Shown here in pieces: positions 54,212 through 62,394 of a DNA stretch of 64,000 bases. The stretch comes from Acinetobacter geminorum. Its GTDB lineage: Bacteria > Pseudomonadota > Gammaproteobacteria > Pseudomonadales > Moraxellaceae. How positions within the stretch are numbered: position 1 is the first letter of the stretch; each line of letters starts with the position of its first letter. The stretch is from NCBI RefSeq assembly GCF_013009345.1, contig NZ_JABELE010000008.1, positions 1-64,000 of the forward strand. Direction: 5' to 3'. A model generated the notes under the pieces. The model did no database searches and was not told the origin of the DNA. It saw nothing but the letters and a program-made list of their open reading frames with translations. The position numbers were made by a program, and so were the translations under genes.

Positions 54212-54484
54212 TTAAACAAAACGAATTGGTTTAAATTCTGGTTCATGCTTGTGATGATCATCATCACACTCTTCACCTTCTTCTTTTGTACCACGGTCAA
54301 TATAACCGCTACGCTGATCTTCTGGTAAGTTCTTTAACTCCCAAGCGATTACAGCTTGCATACAAGTCTCACGTTGCTCTTTAGTTAAAACAACGCCGTT
54401 TGGCCATTTACCAATTTCTACTGCTGTTTTTAACCGCTCCACAATTTCAGGGTTTAAAACAGATAGCATTTGTTCAATATTCAT
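54212..54484 (-). CDS. YeaC-like DUF1315 protein
   Basis: 90 residues. It follows the DUF1315/YeaC pattern: EQMLSVLNPEIVERLKTAVEIGKWPNG at the start, QREACMQA-like QRETCMQAVIAWE and LPEDQRSGYID. The C-terminus is acidic and His-rich (DDDHHKHEPE). No function is known. Its ATG overlaps the nadK stop by four bases (ATGA), so translation is coupled. Confidence 0.88.
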   Translation of the reverse strand: MNIEQMLSVLNPEIVERLKTAVEIGKWPNGVVLTKEQRETCMQAVIAWELKNLPEDQRSGYIDRGTKEEGEECDDDHHKHEPEFKPIRFV

Positions 54485-55389
54485 GATTCATCTCTTTGAA
54501 AAGATTCAAAATCTTGGTTCCAACCAAGTTTGGTACGGCAGGCCATATAGAAATCATAACCTGGTGGATGTAATAAACTTAGTTTAAATGGGTGTTTACG
54601 GATGTGTAAACTGTCTCCAACATTGAGTGAGACACTATGTTGCCCATCTGCACTCACCATTGGTAACACCCGATTTTCGCGAATAACAATTTTAATTTCG
54701 CTTTGACCACCGACTACGATGGGACGTGATGACAATGTATGGGGATGCATTGGAACTAATGCAATAGCATCCATACTTGGATGTAAAATTGGACCACCAC
54801 CTGACAATGCATAAGCCGTTGATCCGGTTGGAGTCGAAACAATTAAACCATCACTATGTTGGCGGTAAACATATTGACCATCAATATTAAGTTCGAAGTC
54901 AATCATATGTACTGATTTACCCGAGTGCAAAACCACATCGTTTAAAGCAATGGCGTCATAAATGACTTCACCATTTGTTCTTACTTCCATTTCAAGTAAG
55001 AAACGGCGGTCAAGCTGGAAATGCCCTTGAAGTACTTGGTCAAGTTTGAAAATGGCTTCTGAAGGTTTGATATCAGTTAAAAAACCTAACCGCCCGCGGT
55101 TGATACCAATAACAGGCGTATTGTAGCGAACTAAAGCTCTAGCAGCATGGAGTAAAGAACCGTCACCTCCAACAACTATGACTAAATCAGCAACTTCACC
55201 CAATAAATGACGACTTACTATTTGTGCATGATCATAAGGCACTAATTCAGCAGTTTCCTGATCAAAAATGGGGTTTAAGCCTAGGTTCAACAAATGATCA
55301 TGAATTAAACATAGTGTTTCTACTACTGATGATTTATCTGGTCGACCGATTAACCCGACGTTTCTGAAGGACTTATGTGAAATTTGCAC
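54481..55389 (-). CDS. nadK: NAD kinase
   Basis: 302 residues. It phosphorylates NAD+ to NADP+. GGDGSLLHAAR (about 74-84), GRLGFLTD (about 99-106) and STPTGSTAYALSGGGP (about 183-198) are the family signatures. The start codon is GTG (55389), with GGAG about 11 bases upstream; no closer ATG exists. It is first in a two-gene operon with the YeaC-like gene. Confidence 0.95.
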   Translation of the reverse strand: MQISHKSFRNVGLIGRPDKSSVVETLCLIHDHLLNLGLNPIFDQETAELVPYDHAQIVSRHLLGEVADLVIVVGGDGSLLHAARALVRYNTPVIGINRGRLGFLTDIKPSEAIFKLDQVLQGHFQLDRRFLLEMEVRTNGEVIYDAIALNDVVLHSGKSVHMIDFELNIDGQYVYRQHSDGLIVSTPTGSTAYALSGGGPILHPSMDAIALVPMHPHTLSSRPIVVGGQSEIKIVIRENRVLPMVSADGQHSVSLNVGDSLHIRKHPFKLSLLHPPGYDFYMACRTKLGWNQDFESFQRDES

Positions 55390-55574
55390 GAATGAGTAAG
55401 CTCCGCTGCGATACTTGGCTATAATAACATTAACCTGATTAATTTAAAAAAACATAACAACAAGATGCTGTAAAATTCAATCTAAGTTTTCCAATTATTC
55501 ACAGTTTTATCATTGCAAATTGATGACAAGCTATCGCATCATTACAGGCATTGTTAGGGTTTTATCTCATTTTT

Positions 55575-57971
55575 ATGAAGTTTGAACGTGGTATCGGTTT
55601 CTTTGCACTAATTTTTTCCATTTTGGTCATTGGTGCTTTTATTGCTCTTAGTATCTATCTGATTCGTTTAGATAATATTATCCGTGAAAAATTTGAAGGA
55701 CAACGGTGGGATATTCCCGCCAAAGTGTTTGCACGACCTTTGGAAATTTATAATAACGCGCCTATTACCCAAGCAAATTTCACTCAAGAATTAAAACTTT
55801 TGGGTTACAAAACTTCAAGTAATTATGACAAGTCTGGAACCTATGTTACTCAGGGTAGCAACATGTATATCCATACACGTGGTTTTGATTACGGTGACAG
55901 TGTTGAACCCGAACAAGTACTAGAGTTAAGTTTTGCAAATGATCAGGTTGCTGAAGTTCGAAGTACAAAACCTTCTTCAACTGGTGTTGCACGACTAGAG
56001 CCACTTCTGATTGGCGGGATCTACCCTCAACATAATGAAGACCGTGTTCTCATTAAACTGAATAATGTCCCTAAACCACTTATTGAAGCTTTAATTTCAA
56101 CAGAAGACCGTAATTTCTATCATCATCACGGTATTTCAATTCGTGGTACTGCCCGTGCATTAGTGAGTAATATCACAGGTGGTAAACGTCAAGGTGGTTC
56201 AACCCTGACTCAGCAATTAGTTAAAAACTTCTACCTCACACCTGAACGTACACTCAAACGTAAAGTTAATGAAGCATTAATGGCTTTACTCATTGAGCTG
56301 CATTACAGCAAAGATGAAATTTTAGAAGCCTACTTAAATGAAGTGAATCTAGGCCAAAATGGTAGCTACTCAATTAATGGCTATGGTTTGGCTTCTCAAT
56401 TTTATTTTGGTTTACCGTTACGTGAGCTAAGTGTCGCACAGCAAGCTTATTTAGTTGGTTTAGTGCAAGGCCCTTCTTTGTATAACCCATGGAAAAATCC
56501 TGAAGGTGCAAAAAAACGCCGCGATACCGTGTTAAATAACATGCGTGTAATGGGTTATTTAACTCAAGCAGAATATGAAGATGAAATTGCACGTCCTTTA
56601 AATGTGCTAAGCAAACCAAGTTTAGGTCCTGCAAAATTCCCTGACTTTTTAGATATTGTGCGTCGTCAATTACGTACAGAATATCAAGAAAGTGATTTAA
56701 CTAATCAAGGCTTACGTATTTTTACGACGTTAGATCCTATTACTCAAACTCAAGTTCAAAATGCGTTTAAAGCTTCTGTAGAGCGCTTAGCAAACAGCAA
56801 CCCATCACGTTTGAAAAATTTACAAGGTGCTGTACTGATTGCACATCCAGAAAACGGCGAGCTTGTTGCTGCTGTTGGTTCTACACAAGACTTTACTGGT
56901 TTTAACCGTGCTGTAGATGCAAAACGCCAAGTCGGTTCTTTATTAAAACCTGTGATTTATTTAAGTGCTATTGAATCTGGGCGTTATAACTGGGCAACCC
57001 AAATTGAAGATGCACCGATTAGTGTCCCTGTAGATGGGGGCAAAAGCTGGACACCTAAAAACTACAGTGGTGGCGGACATGGTGTAGTCAGCCTGAGTGA
57101 AGCTTTGGCAAACTCATATAACCTCTCTGCTGTACGCTTGGGTCAAGAGTTTGGTTTATCTACATTTACCAACAACTTAAGAAAGTTTGGTGTTGAGTCG
57201 ACCATTCCTGCCTACCCTTCTATTTTCCTTGGGGCAGTCAATATGTCACCAATGGAGGTTCTTGGAATTTATGAGAACTTTGCTACAGGTGGTTTTAAAT
57301 ATCCGACTCGTGCAATTCGATCTGTCGTAGATGCCAATGGTCGCCTACTTGACCGTTATGGTCTGAATGTTCAACAAACGATTGATCCGTCTGTTGGCTA
57401 TATCATGAATTATGGTCTACAACAGGTCATGTCTTCGGGTACTGGTCGCGCAGCTTATAATAGCTTGTCTCCTGCTTTAAAATTGGCAGGTAAATCAGGT
57501 ACGACTAACGATACACGTGACTCATGGTTTGCGGGCTACTCAGGTAACCACGTTGCTGTAGTTTGGTTAGGTTTAGATGACAACAAAGTGACTGGATTAA
57601 CAGGTTCATCTGGTGCATTGCCAGTATGGATTAATGTGATGAAACAATTACGTCAAACGCCTGTAAATCTACGTCAACCAGACACAGTACAGTGGCAGTG
57701 GATTGACCGTGCAACGGGTGATTTATCTGCTCAGGCATGTGATGGTGCAATGTATATTCCGATGCTAACCCATACAGTTCCGCACCGTGCTACGCTATGT
57801 GGAGCACCTTATTATCAAGTTGATCCAACATATACACCACAAAGTGATAACACAATTCCTGATTCTCAGGATGATAATACCGACAGTTATATTCGTGAAA
57901 GTGAAAACCAGATGGAACAAGATCTGTCAAACAACTCACGTGTAATTTCAAGTGGTAGTTATAACAACTAA
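55575..57971 (+). CDS. mrcB: Penicillin-binding protein 1B
   Basis: 798 residues. It is a bifunctional peptidoglycan synthase with one N-terminal membrane helix (about 7-29). The glycosyltransferase domain shows EDRNFYHHHG (about 178-187) and QGGSTLTQQLVKNF (about 210-223). The transpeptidase domain has SLLK (SxxK, about 455), SYN (about 515) and KSGTT (about 638). The frame opens at TTG 55551; the ATG at 55575 is the family-like start although no strong ribosome site is visible. The downstream lipoprotein probably activates it. Confidence 0.95.
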   Translation: MKFERGIGFFALIFSILVIGAFIALSIYLIRLDNIIREKFEGQRWDIPAKVFARPLEIYNNAPITQANFTQELKLLGYKTSSNYDKSGTYVTQGSNMYIHTRGFDYGDSVEPEQVLELSFANDQVAEVRSTKPSSTGVARLEPLLIGGIYPQHNEDRVLIKLNNVPKPLIEALISTEDRNFYHHHGISIRGTARALVSNITGGKRQGGSTLTQQLVKNFYLTPERTLKRKVNEALMALLIELHYSKDEILEAYLNEVNLGQNGSYSINGYGLASQFYFGLPLRELSVAQQAYLVGLVQGPSLYNPWKNPEGAKKRRDTVLNNMRVMGYLTQAEYEDEIARPLNVLSKPSLGPAKFPDFLDIVRRQLRTEYQESDLTNQGLRIFTTLDPITQTQVQNAFKASVERLANSNPSRLKNLQGAVLIAHPENGELVAAVGSTQDFTGFNRAVDAKRQVGSLLKPVIYLSAIESGRYNWATQIEDAPISVPVDGGKSWTPKNYSGGGHGVVSLSEALANSYNLSAVRLGQEFGLSTFTNNLRKFGVESTIPAYPSIFLGAVNMSPMEVLGIYENFATGGFKYPTRAIRSVVDANGRLLDRYGLNVQQTIDPSVGYIMNYGLQQVMSSGTGRAAYNSLSPALKLAGKSGTTNDTRDSWFAGYSGNHVAVVWLGLDDNKVTGLTGSSGALPVWINVMKQLRQTPVNLRQPDTVQWQWIDRATGDLSAQACDGAMYIPMLTHTVPHRATLCGAPYYQVDPTYTPQSDNTIPDSQDDNTDSYIRESENQMEQDLSNNSRVISSGSYNN

Positions 57972-57992
57972 GCGTTAACAGGAAATTAGGAT

Positions 57993-58541
57993 ATGTTGAA
58001 GAAAGGTGTTTTTTATATTGGTGCTGTTCTTATGGTCGGCTGTACAACTCTGCCCGATCATTCTGACTCCCAAGAGAAAACACCTACTCCTCCAGTCAAA
58101 AAGACGGAAACTTCATCAGGTGTAAAAATTACGCCTTATGATCACCCAGAAATTCAACGTAAAAATTTACAGGTGATTGTTCCTCAACAGAAAAAGCCTC
58201 AACATTTTAGTGATGATGGTAGCCAGTTACCTGCATTTAAAGTTTTAATGCAAAAAACACAGCAGGCTTATAAAAACCAGCAATGGTCAGAAGCTGAACG
58301 CTATGCGCTTCAAGCACAGCGTTTAGCTCCTCAAGCCGCAGAAACATATCTATTTCTTGCCCTTACGGCAAATCATAAACAGCAATATTCTAATGCCGAG
58401 TCTCTAGCACGACGTGGTTTAAGTTTTGCCCAAAGTCAGGCCATGAAAAAGCAACTTTGGTTGACCATCTTAAAAGCTGGACAACAACGCAATAATCAAA
58501 AAACTGTTCAAGAAGCGCAACAAGCATTAAAAGCCCTCTAG
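57993..58541 (+). CDS. TPR lipoprotein, likely PBP1b activator (LpoP-like)
   Basis: 182 residues. A lipobox MVGC ends the signal (Cys17). A proline-rich linker (about 25-75) is followed by a TPR-like domain (about 90-180) with two visible repeats. It lies 21 bp after mrcB, in the position of LpoP, a TPR-containing outer-membrane activator of PBP1b known in Pseudomonas and relatives. Function is inferred from position and domain order. Confidence 0.8.
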   Translation: MLKKGVFYIGAVLMVGCTTLPDHSDSQEKTPTPPVKKTETSSGVKITPYDHPEIQRKNLQVIVPQQKKPQHFSDDGSQLPAFKVLMQKTQQAYKNQQWSEAERYALQAQRLAPQAAETYLFLALTANHKQQYSNAESLARRGLSFAQSQAMKKQLWLTILKAGQQRNNQKTVQEAQQALKAL

Positions 58542-58566
58542 CTTTTAATGCTTTTCTATTTTCTTA

Positions 58567-59463
58567 TTAGAAATTACGAATACCTGCTAAGCCATATGCA
58601 CCATGCTGTTGTGCAGTAGCTAAATTATCAGGATGCACTCCCCCCAATGCAAAAACCGGAATCTGGCTATTTTGGGCGAGATCCCTAAAACGTTCCCAAC
58701 CTAATGCCACAGCTTCTGGATGAGTCGTTGTTGGTTTTACAGGACTAATAAAAACAGCATCGCAACCAATCTGCTGAGCTTGCTTTAAAGAAACCGCATC
58801 ATGACAAGCAGCAATATAACGTACGCCCACTGTTAAATCGCCTTTATGCAAATTCATGAGTTGAGATTGTTTTAAATGAACGGTCTTAATCTGTTTTCGT
58901 AATTCAGGGCTTAATTGCTGCCAAATATCTACATTTACAATTAAACTTGATCGTTGTTCTTCATCTAAAGCAGTTAATTGCTCTATATACTGCGGCTCAA
59001 ATTCTTCGATACGCCAGTACAATAAAGCATCACTACTTTCTACCGTTGAAAGCGTATTGCTAATTTTGATGAGATGAGGCCAGTATAGCCTCTTTATGAT
59101 GTCTTTATTGGCTTTTGGAAAGTTTAGGTGAAGCAATTGTTCACGTGTATACCATGCCCATGGCTGATGAATAAGATTTAATAGTTCATCAGGCACATAA
59201 CTATGGAACAAATGTAAATTGACAATAATGTCATCATATTCATGGTGAATATAATCAAACTGGTGCCAATCTTTTAAACCAATACCCACTTCTTCATAGA
59301 TTTCACGGCGACAGGCTTCTTCTGGTGTTTCACCCTGCTCAACCTTTCCTCCAGGGAACTCATGCTTTCCACCTTGATGTTGCTGCTCTTCGCGCCATCC
59401 AACTAATATTTTTCCACGATGGATCAAGATTGCTATAGCGACATCGACTATTGGTTTGGGCAT
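58567..59463 (-). CDS. Nudix hydrolase-ThiE-like fusion
   Basis: 298 residues. The N-terminal MutT-type Nudix domain has a full Nudix box (GGKVEQGETPEEACRREIYEEVGIG, about 36-60). The C-terminal half is a TIM barrel like thiamine phosphate synthase (FALGGVHPDNLATAQQHGAYGLAGI near the end). The Nudix part likely cleans oxidised dGTP. The barrel lacks clear proof of ThiE activity. The start is ATG 59463, not TTG 59490. Confidence 0.87.
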   Translation of the reverse strand: MPKPIVDVAIAILIHRGKILVGWREEQQHQGGKHEFPGGKVEQGETPEEACRREIYEEVGIGLKDWHQFDYIHHEYDDIIVNLHLFHSYVPDELLNLIHQPWAWYTREQLLHLNFPKANKDIIKRLYWPHLIKISNTLSTVESSDALLYWRIEEFEPQYIEQLTALDEEQRSSLIVNVDIWQQLSPELRKQIKTVHLKQSQLMNLHKGDLTVGVRYIAACHDAVSLKQAQQIGCDAVFISPVKPTTTHPEAVALGWERFRDLAQNSQIPVFALGGVHPDNLATAQQHGAYGLAGIRNF

Positions 59464-59548
59464 CTTTTTACTCTCTAAAACTTTTCTCAAGTGTAAGCAA
59501 ATTTTATCATTTTATAAAATCTTAAAAATCTCATTGACAGATCTATTC

Positions 59549-59567
59549 GATAATGATTATCATTTAA
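59549..59567. promoter_or_regulatory. Fur box upstream of hemP
   Basis: GATAATGATTATCATTTAA matches the Fur consensus at 15 of 19 positions, with a perfect palindromic core. It lies 33 bases before the hemP ATG. Confidence 0.85.
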
Positions 59568-59599
59568 ATCGTTCAAGAACATACCACGGAGCACAACAA

Positions 59600-59770
59600 A
59601 TGAACGCACCTTTTAGCTTATTTACCCGTAACAATGACACAGCTCACGCCTTACCAATGTTACATTCTAATAACCTCTTTGCATTAGGTCGTGAAATTCG
59701 CATTATGCATGCTGGCGAGGAATATCGTTTACGCCTCACTCGCAACAATCGCCTAATTTTAACTAAATAA
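59600..59770 (+). CDS. hemP: Hemin uptake protein HemP
   Basis: 56 residues. The family signature is the C-terminal half: LGREIRIMHAGEEYRLRLTRNNRLILTK. HemP is found with heme uptake genes and is Fur-repressed; its action may be to support heme receptor expression. GGAG eight bases before the ATG is clear. No heme receptor lies next to it in this window. Confidence 0.92.
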   Translation: MNAPFSLFTRNNDTAHALPMLHSNNLFALGREIRIMHAGEEYRLRLTRNNRLILTK

Positions 59771-59817
59771 AAAACATACTCGCGTTTCAATAATATTCGT
59801 GGGAAAACAAAAAATGG

Positions 59818-59846
59818 ATAGCATGGGTAACCATGCTATTTTTTAT
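59818..59846 (+). terminator. Terminator of hemP
   Basis: ATAGCATGG (59818-59826) pairs with CCATGCTAT (59831-59839), followed by TTTTT. It touches the stop of the convergent histidine kinase. Confidence 0.85.
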
Positions 59847-61183
59847 GAAGGAAGAATAATCTCTGCCCTCAGACCACCTTGTTCAGCATGCATAAAATGT
59901 AACTTGCCATTATGCAATTCAATAATTTTTCGAGTAATTGAAATTCCTAACCCAGAACCTTGCTGCTGAGTACCAAGCACCCGAAAAAAGCGCTGCCCTA
60001 ACCGTAATAGCACTTCATCATCTACCCCATTTCCCGTGTCTTCAATAGACACCTTAATTTGCTGTTCATACTGACTAATCTCAACATGAATAGAACCTAA
60101 ATTCGGGCTATAACGAATGGCGTTATCAAATAAATTTCTAAAAGCAATAAACAGCAATTCTTCATTCGCATATGTTTTAGTTTCTGTCGATAAAGTATTT
60201 GTCTCTATCAACATCTGTTTAGTTTTCGCATCTAAATCTACAGTTTCAATCACTCTTGCCAACAAATAATTTAAATCGATAACTGTCTTAGGCAGTTCGG
60301 GCTGCTCAGCCTCATTGGGTTCCAAACGAGCAAGAAGTAACAAATTTTCAAGTATTTTTGTACTTCTAGAGACGTCTTCTTGTATGCGTTCAAAATCTTG
60401 ATGAAGTTCTGGAAGATGTTGGTATTTACGCTGCAAAACCTGAAGGCGCATTTGTATGGCAGATAACGGAGAACGTAGCTCATGCGAAGCATCCGCAGTA
60501 AAACGCTGTTCAGCAACGAGAGCTCTTTGCAGTCTTGCAAGCAATTGATTTAAAGCATCTATAACAGGTTGAATTTCTGTAATGACATCTGGTTCCTGAA
60601 TCGGTTCTAAATTTGATGCAGTTTTTTGAGCAATCCGTCTAGAGAGTAGATTTAACGCGGCCAATTCATGTTCGGTACGCCAACTTATAATCACCCATTG
60701 TAATAGCCAGAACAACAACATAAGACCGCTATATCCAGCAAGTGCTTTAAGTACCTCTTCAACACGCGTACTCATTGGTTGAAAAACTTCAACTTGTAGT
60801 TGAGAGTCTTCTTGTTGTGCAGCTAGACTACGCCATAATTGTCCATCAAACCAAAAATACGAAAAACCTTCTGATAAGTTACCTTGTTCAAAAAGTTCAT
60901 GCTGATAGGTATGAGAATGAGTAAGTACTTGGCCTGTGTTTAATAACTCATACTGAATATCAAATTCATCACTTAGCTCATCAAACTGTTTCATGGAGTG
61001 TTCAGAAAGATCGGAAACCAGTAAAGTATCTGAAATTTCATCCATGATTTCGTCTTGCACTGACATGTTGTGATAGATCGAAAATATGGTGAGTAAGCTT
61101 AAAGCCAACAATCCCACCACGATACTACTCCACATCGTGGTTTTAATCAGTTGCGACTGCAAAGATGAGCGATTCGATTTCAT
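59843..61183 (-). CDS. Sensor histidine kinase (QseC/PmrB-like)
   Basis: 446 residues. Two membrane helices (about 15-37 and 156-178) flank a periplasmic domain of about 118 residues. The H box is ADASHELRSPLSA (about 228-240), the N box FRNLFDNAIRYSP (about 345-357), and G boxes are DTGNGVDD and GSGLGISI. It phosphorylates the response regulator encoded just upstream, with which it overlaps by four bases. Stimulus unknown. No pmrC is adjacent, so PmrB is not certain. Confidence 0.9.
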   Translation of the reverse strand: MKSNRSSLQSQLIKTTMWSSIVVGLLALSLLTIFSIYHNMSVQDEIMDEISDTLLVSDLSEHSMKQFDELSDEFDIQYELLNTGQVLTHSHTYQHELFEQGNLSEGFSYFWFDGQLWRSLAAQQEDSQLQVEVFQPMSTRVEEVLKALAGYSGLMLLFWLLQWVIISWRTEHELAALNLLSRRIAQKTASNLEPIQEPDVITEIQPVIDALNQLLARLQRALVAEQRFTADASHELRSPLSAIQMRLQVLQRKYQHLPELHQDFERIQEDVSRSTKILENLLLLARLEPNEAEQPELPKTVIDLNYLLARVIETVDLDAKTKQMLIETNTLSTETKTYANEELLFIAFRNLFDNAIRYSPNLGSIHVEISQYEQQIKVSIEDTGNGVDDEVLLRLGQRFFRVLGTQQQGSGLGISITRKIIELHNGKLHFMHAEQGGLRAEIILPS

Positions 61184-61842
61184 TTTAAATCTCCCATACG
61201 GTAGCCTAGTCCCCGTATGGTTTTAATGCTGCTGCTTCCGATTTTTTTTCGAAGTTGATAAATAAACACTTCGATCGCGTTACTTTCAATTTCCTCGCCC
61301 CATGCATAAAGGGCTTCTTCTAATTGATCACGGGTAATAATATGCTCGGGATGCACCATAAGCTTACGCAATATTTGGAATTCTTTTGCCGTTAAATCGA
61401 TAGACTTGCCAGCGCTTAATACGACTTTCGCTTGCGTATCAAGTTGTAGGTCGCCCCATGTTAGAATTGATTGTTGACTCAACGTGTGCTTACGTAATTG
61501 AGCGCGAATTCGGGCGGATAACTCTTCTAAACTAAAAGGCTTAACCAAATAATCATTTGCGCCTAAATCTAGCCCCTCTACCCGATCATGAATACTGTCA
61601 CGAGCTGTAATAAAAATAACAGGAACATTTTTTTGTTTATGGCGAATCGTCGTTAAAACCTTTTCACCAGCCAGTTGAGGTAGTCCCCGATCAAGTAAAA
61701 TACAGTCATAATCATGCTGTTCGATTGCCGTAAGTGCATAATCACCTCTTTCGACCCAATCTACCTGATAACCGTCTAACTCTAACCATGATTGAATGCT
61801 TTCAGCTTGAGAGCGATCATCTTCTGCAAGCAAAATTCTCAT
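61180..61842 (-). CDS. OmpR-family response regulator (QseB/PmrA-like)
   Basis: 220 residues. The receiver domain has acidic Asp8-Asp9, the phosphoacceptor Asp51 (CILLDRGLP) and Lys in YLVKPF (about 102). The C-terminal winged helix (about 130-218) has EVFIYQLRKKIGSSSIKTIRGLGYRM. The relatives QseB and PmrA bind TTAA direct repeats. The possible target lies at 62378-62394, in front of the neighbouring BOF gene. Confidence 0.93.
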   Translation of the reverse strand: MRILLAEDDRSQAESIQSWLELDGYQVDWVERGDYALTAIEQHDYDCILLDRGLPQLAGEKVLTTIRHKQKNVPVIFITARDSIHDRVEGLDLGANDYLVKPFSLEELSARIRAQLRKHTLSQQSILTWGDLQLDTQAKVVLSAGKSIDLTAKEFQILRKLMVHPEHIITRDQLEEALYAWGEEIESNAIEVFIYQLRKKIGSSSIKTIRGLGYRMGDLK

Positions 61843-61885
61843 CTATTTTTCCTGTTATATCCTGATTTGATCTTGCCAAGCCTTT

Positions 61886-61921
61886 ATAAAAAAAGCAAAG
61901 CCGCATGATTTAAATGCGGCT
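61886..61921 (-). terminator. Terminator of BOF gene
   Basis: AGCCGCAT (61899-61906) pairs with ATGCGGCT (61914-61921) around a 7-base loop; the minus-strand tail is TTTGCTTTTTTT. It separates the BOF gene from the response regulator. Confidence 0.8.
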
Positions 61922-61949
61922 AAAAGTAGTAAATCTAGAGATTCATTCA

Positions 61950-62309
61950 TTAGAACTGAACTTGATCTACGTCAATCTCTACGCGTTTTAAAGGTTTATA
62001 GTCAATATCTACTTCACCAATTAAAGTCACATTTGTATTGGCTGAAATAGGGCGACCTTGCCAAAGTTCATCATCTACATCAATTGTAATGCTACCTGTC
62101 TTGTCACGAAATTGATATTTTTCATCACCTAAAGATTTTACAACCTGACCATGTAATTTGATCGGTGTATTATCTTTTGAGATTAATGCCTGTTTTACTG
62201 TGGTGACAGTTGCCGGAGCAATTGCAGCTTGATTCACTGGTGTATTCGCCACAACTACGCTAGCAGCAGTCATACCAGCAGTCATCAACATTACTTTAAG
62301 CATATTCAT
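61950..62309 (-). CDS. Periplasmic BOF/YgiW-like OB-fold protein
   Basis: 119 residues with a signal peptide ending near residue 22 (VVAN). The mature OB-fold has LHGQVVKSLGDEKYQFRDKTGSITIDVDDELWQG, the typical BOF (YgiW/YdeI) core. These periplasmic proteins are linked to stress and cation tolerance. E. coli ygiW sits beside qseBC, the same pairing as here. GAGGG before the ATG at 62309 is strong. It ends in its own terminator. Confidence 0.88.
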   Translation of the reverse strand: MNMLKVMLMTAGMTAASVVVANTPVNQAAIAPATVTTVKQALISKDNTPIKLHGQVVKSLGDEKYQFRDKTGSITIDVDDELWQGRPISANTNVTLIGEVDIDYKPLKRVEIDVDQVQF

Positions 62310-62377
62310 ATTATTACCCTCTGTTTATGGTTCCCTCTTGGGATAAAGCGATTAAATCAAGCATAAATGAGGTGAAT

Positions 62378-62394
62378 CTTAAGAAAAACTTAAT
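62378..62394. promoter_or_regulatory. PmrA/QseB-type direct repeat
   Basis: CTTAAG-AAAAA-CTTAAT is a perfect match to the YTTAAK-N5-YTTAAK consensus of PmrA-family regulators, with an 11-base repeat. It lies about 70-85 bp upstream of the BOF gene. It overlaps the last codon of gspE. Confidence 0.65.
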
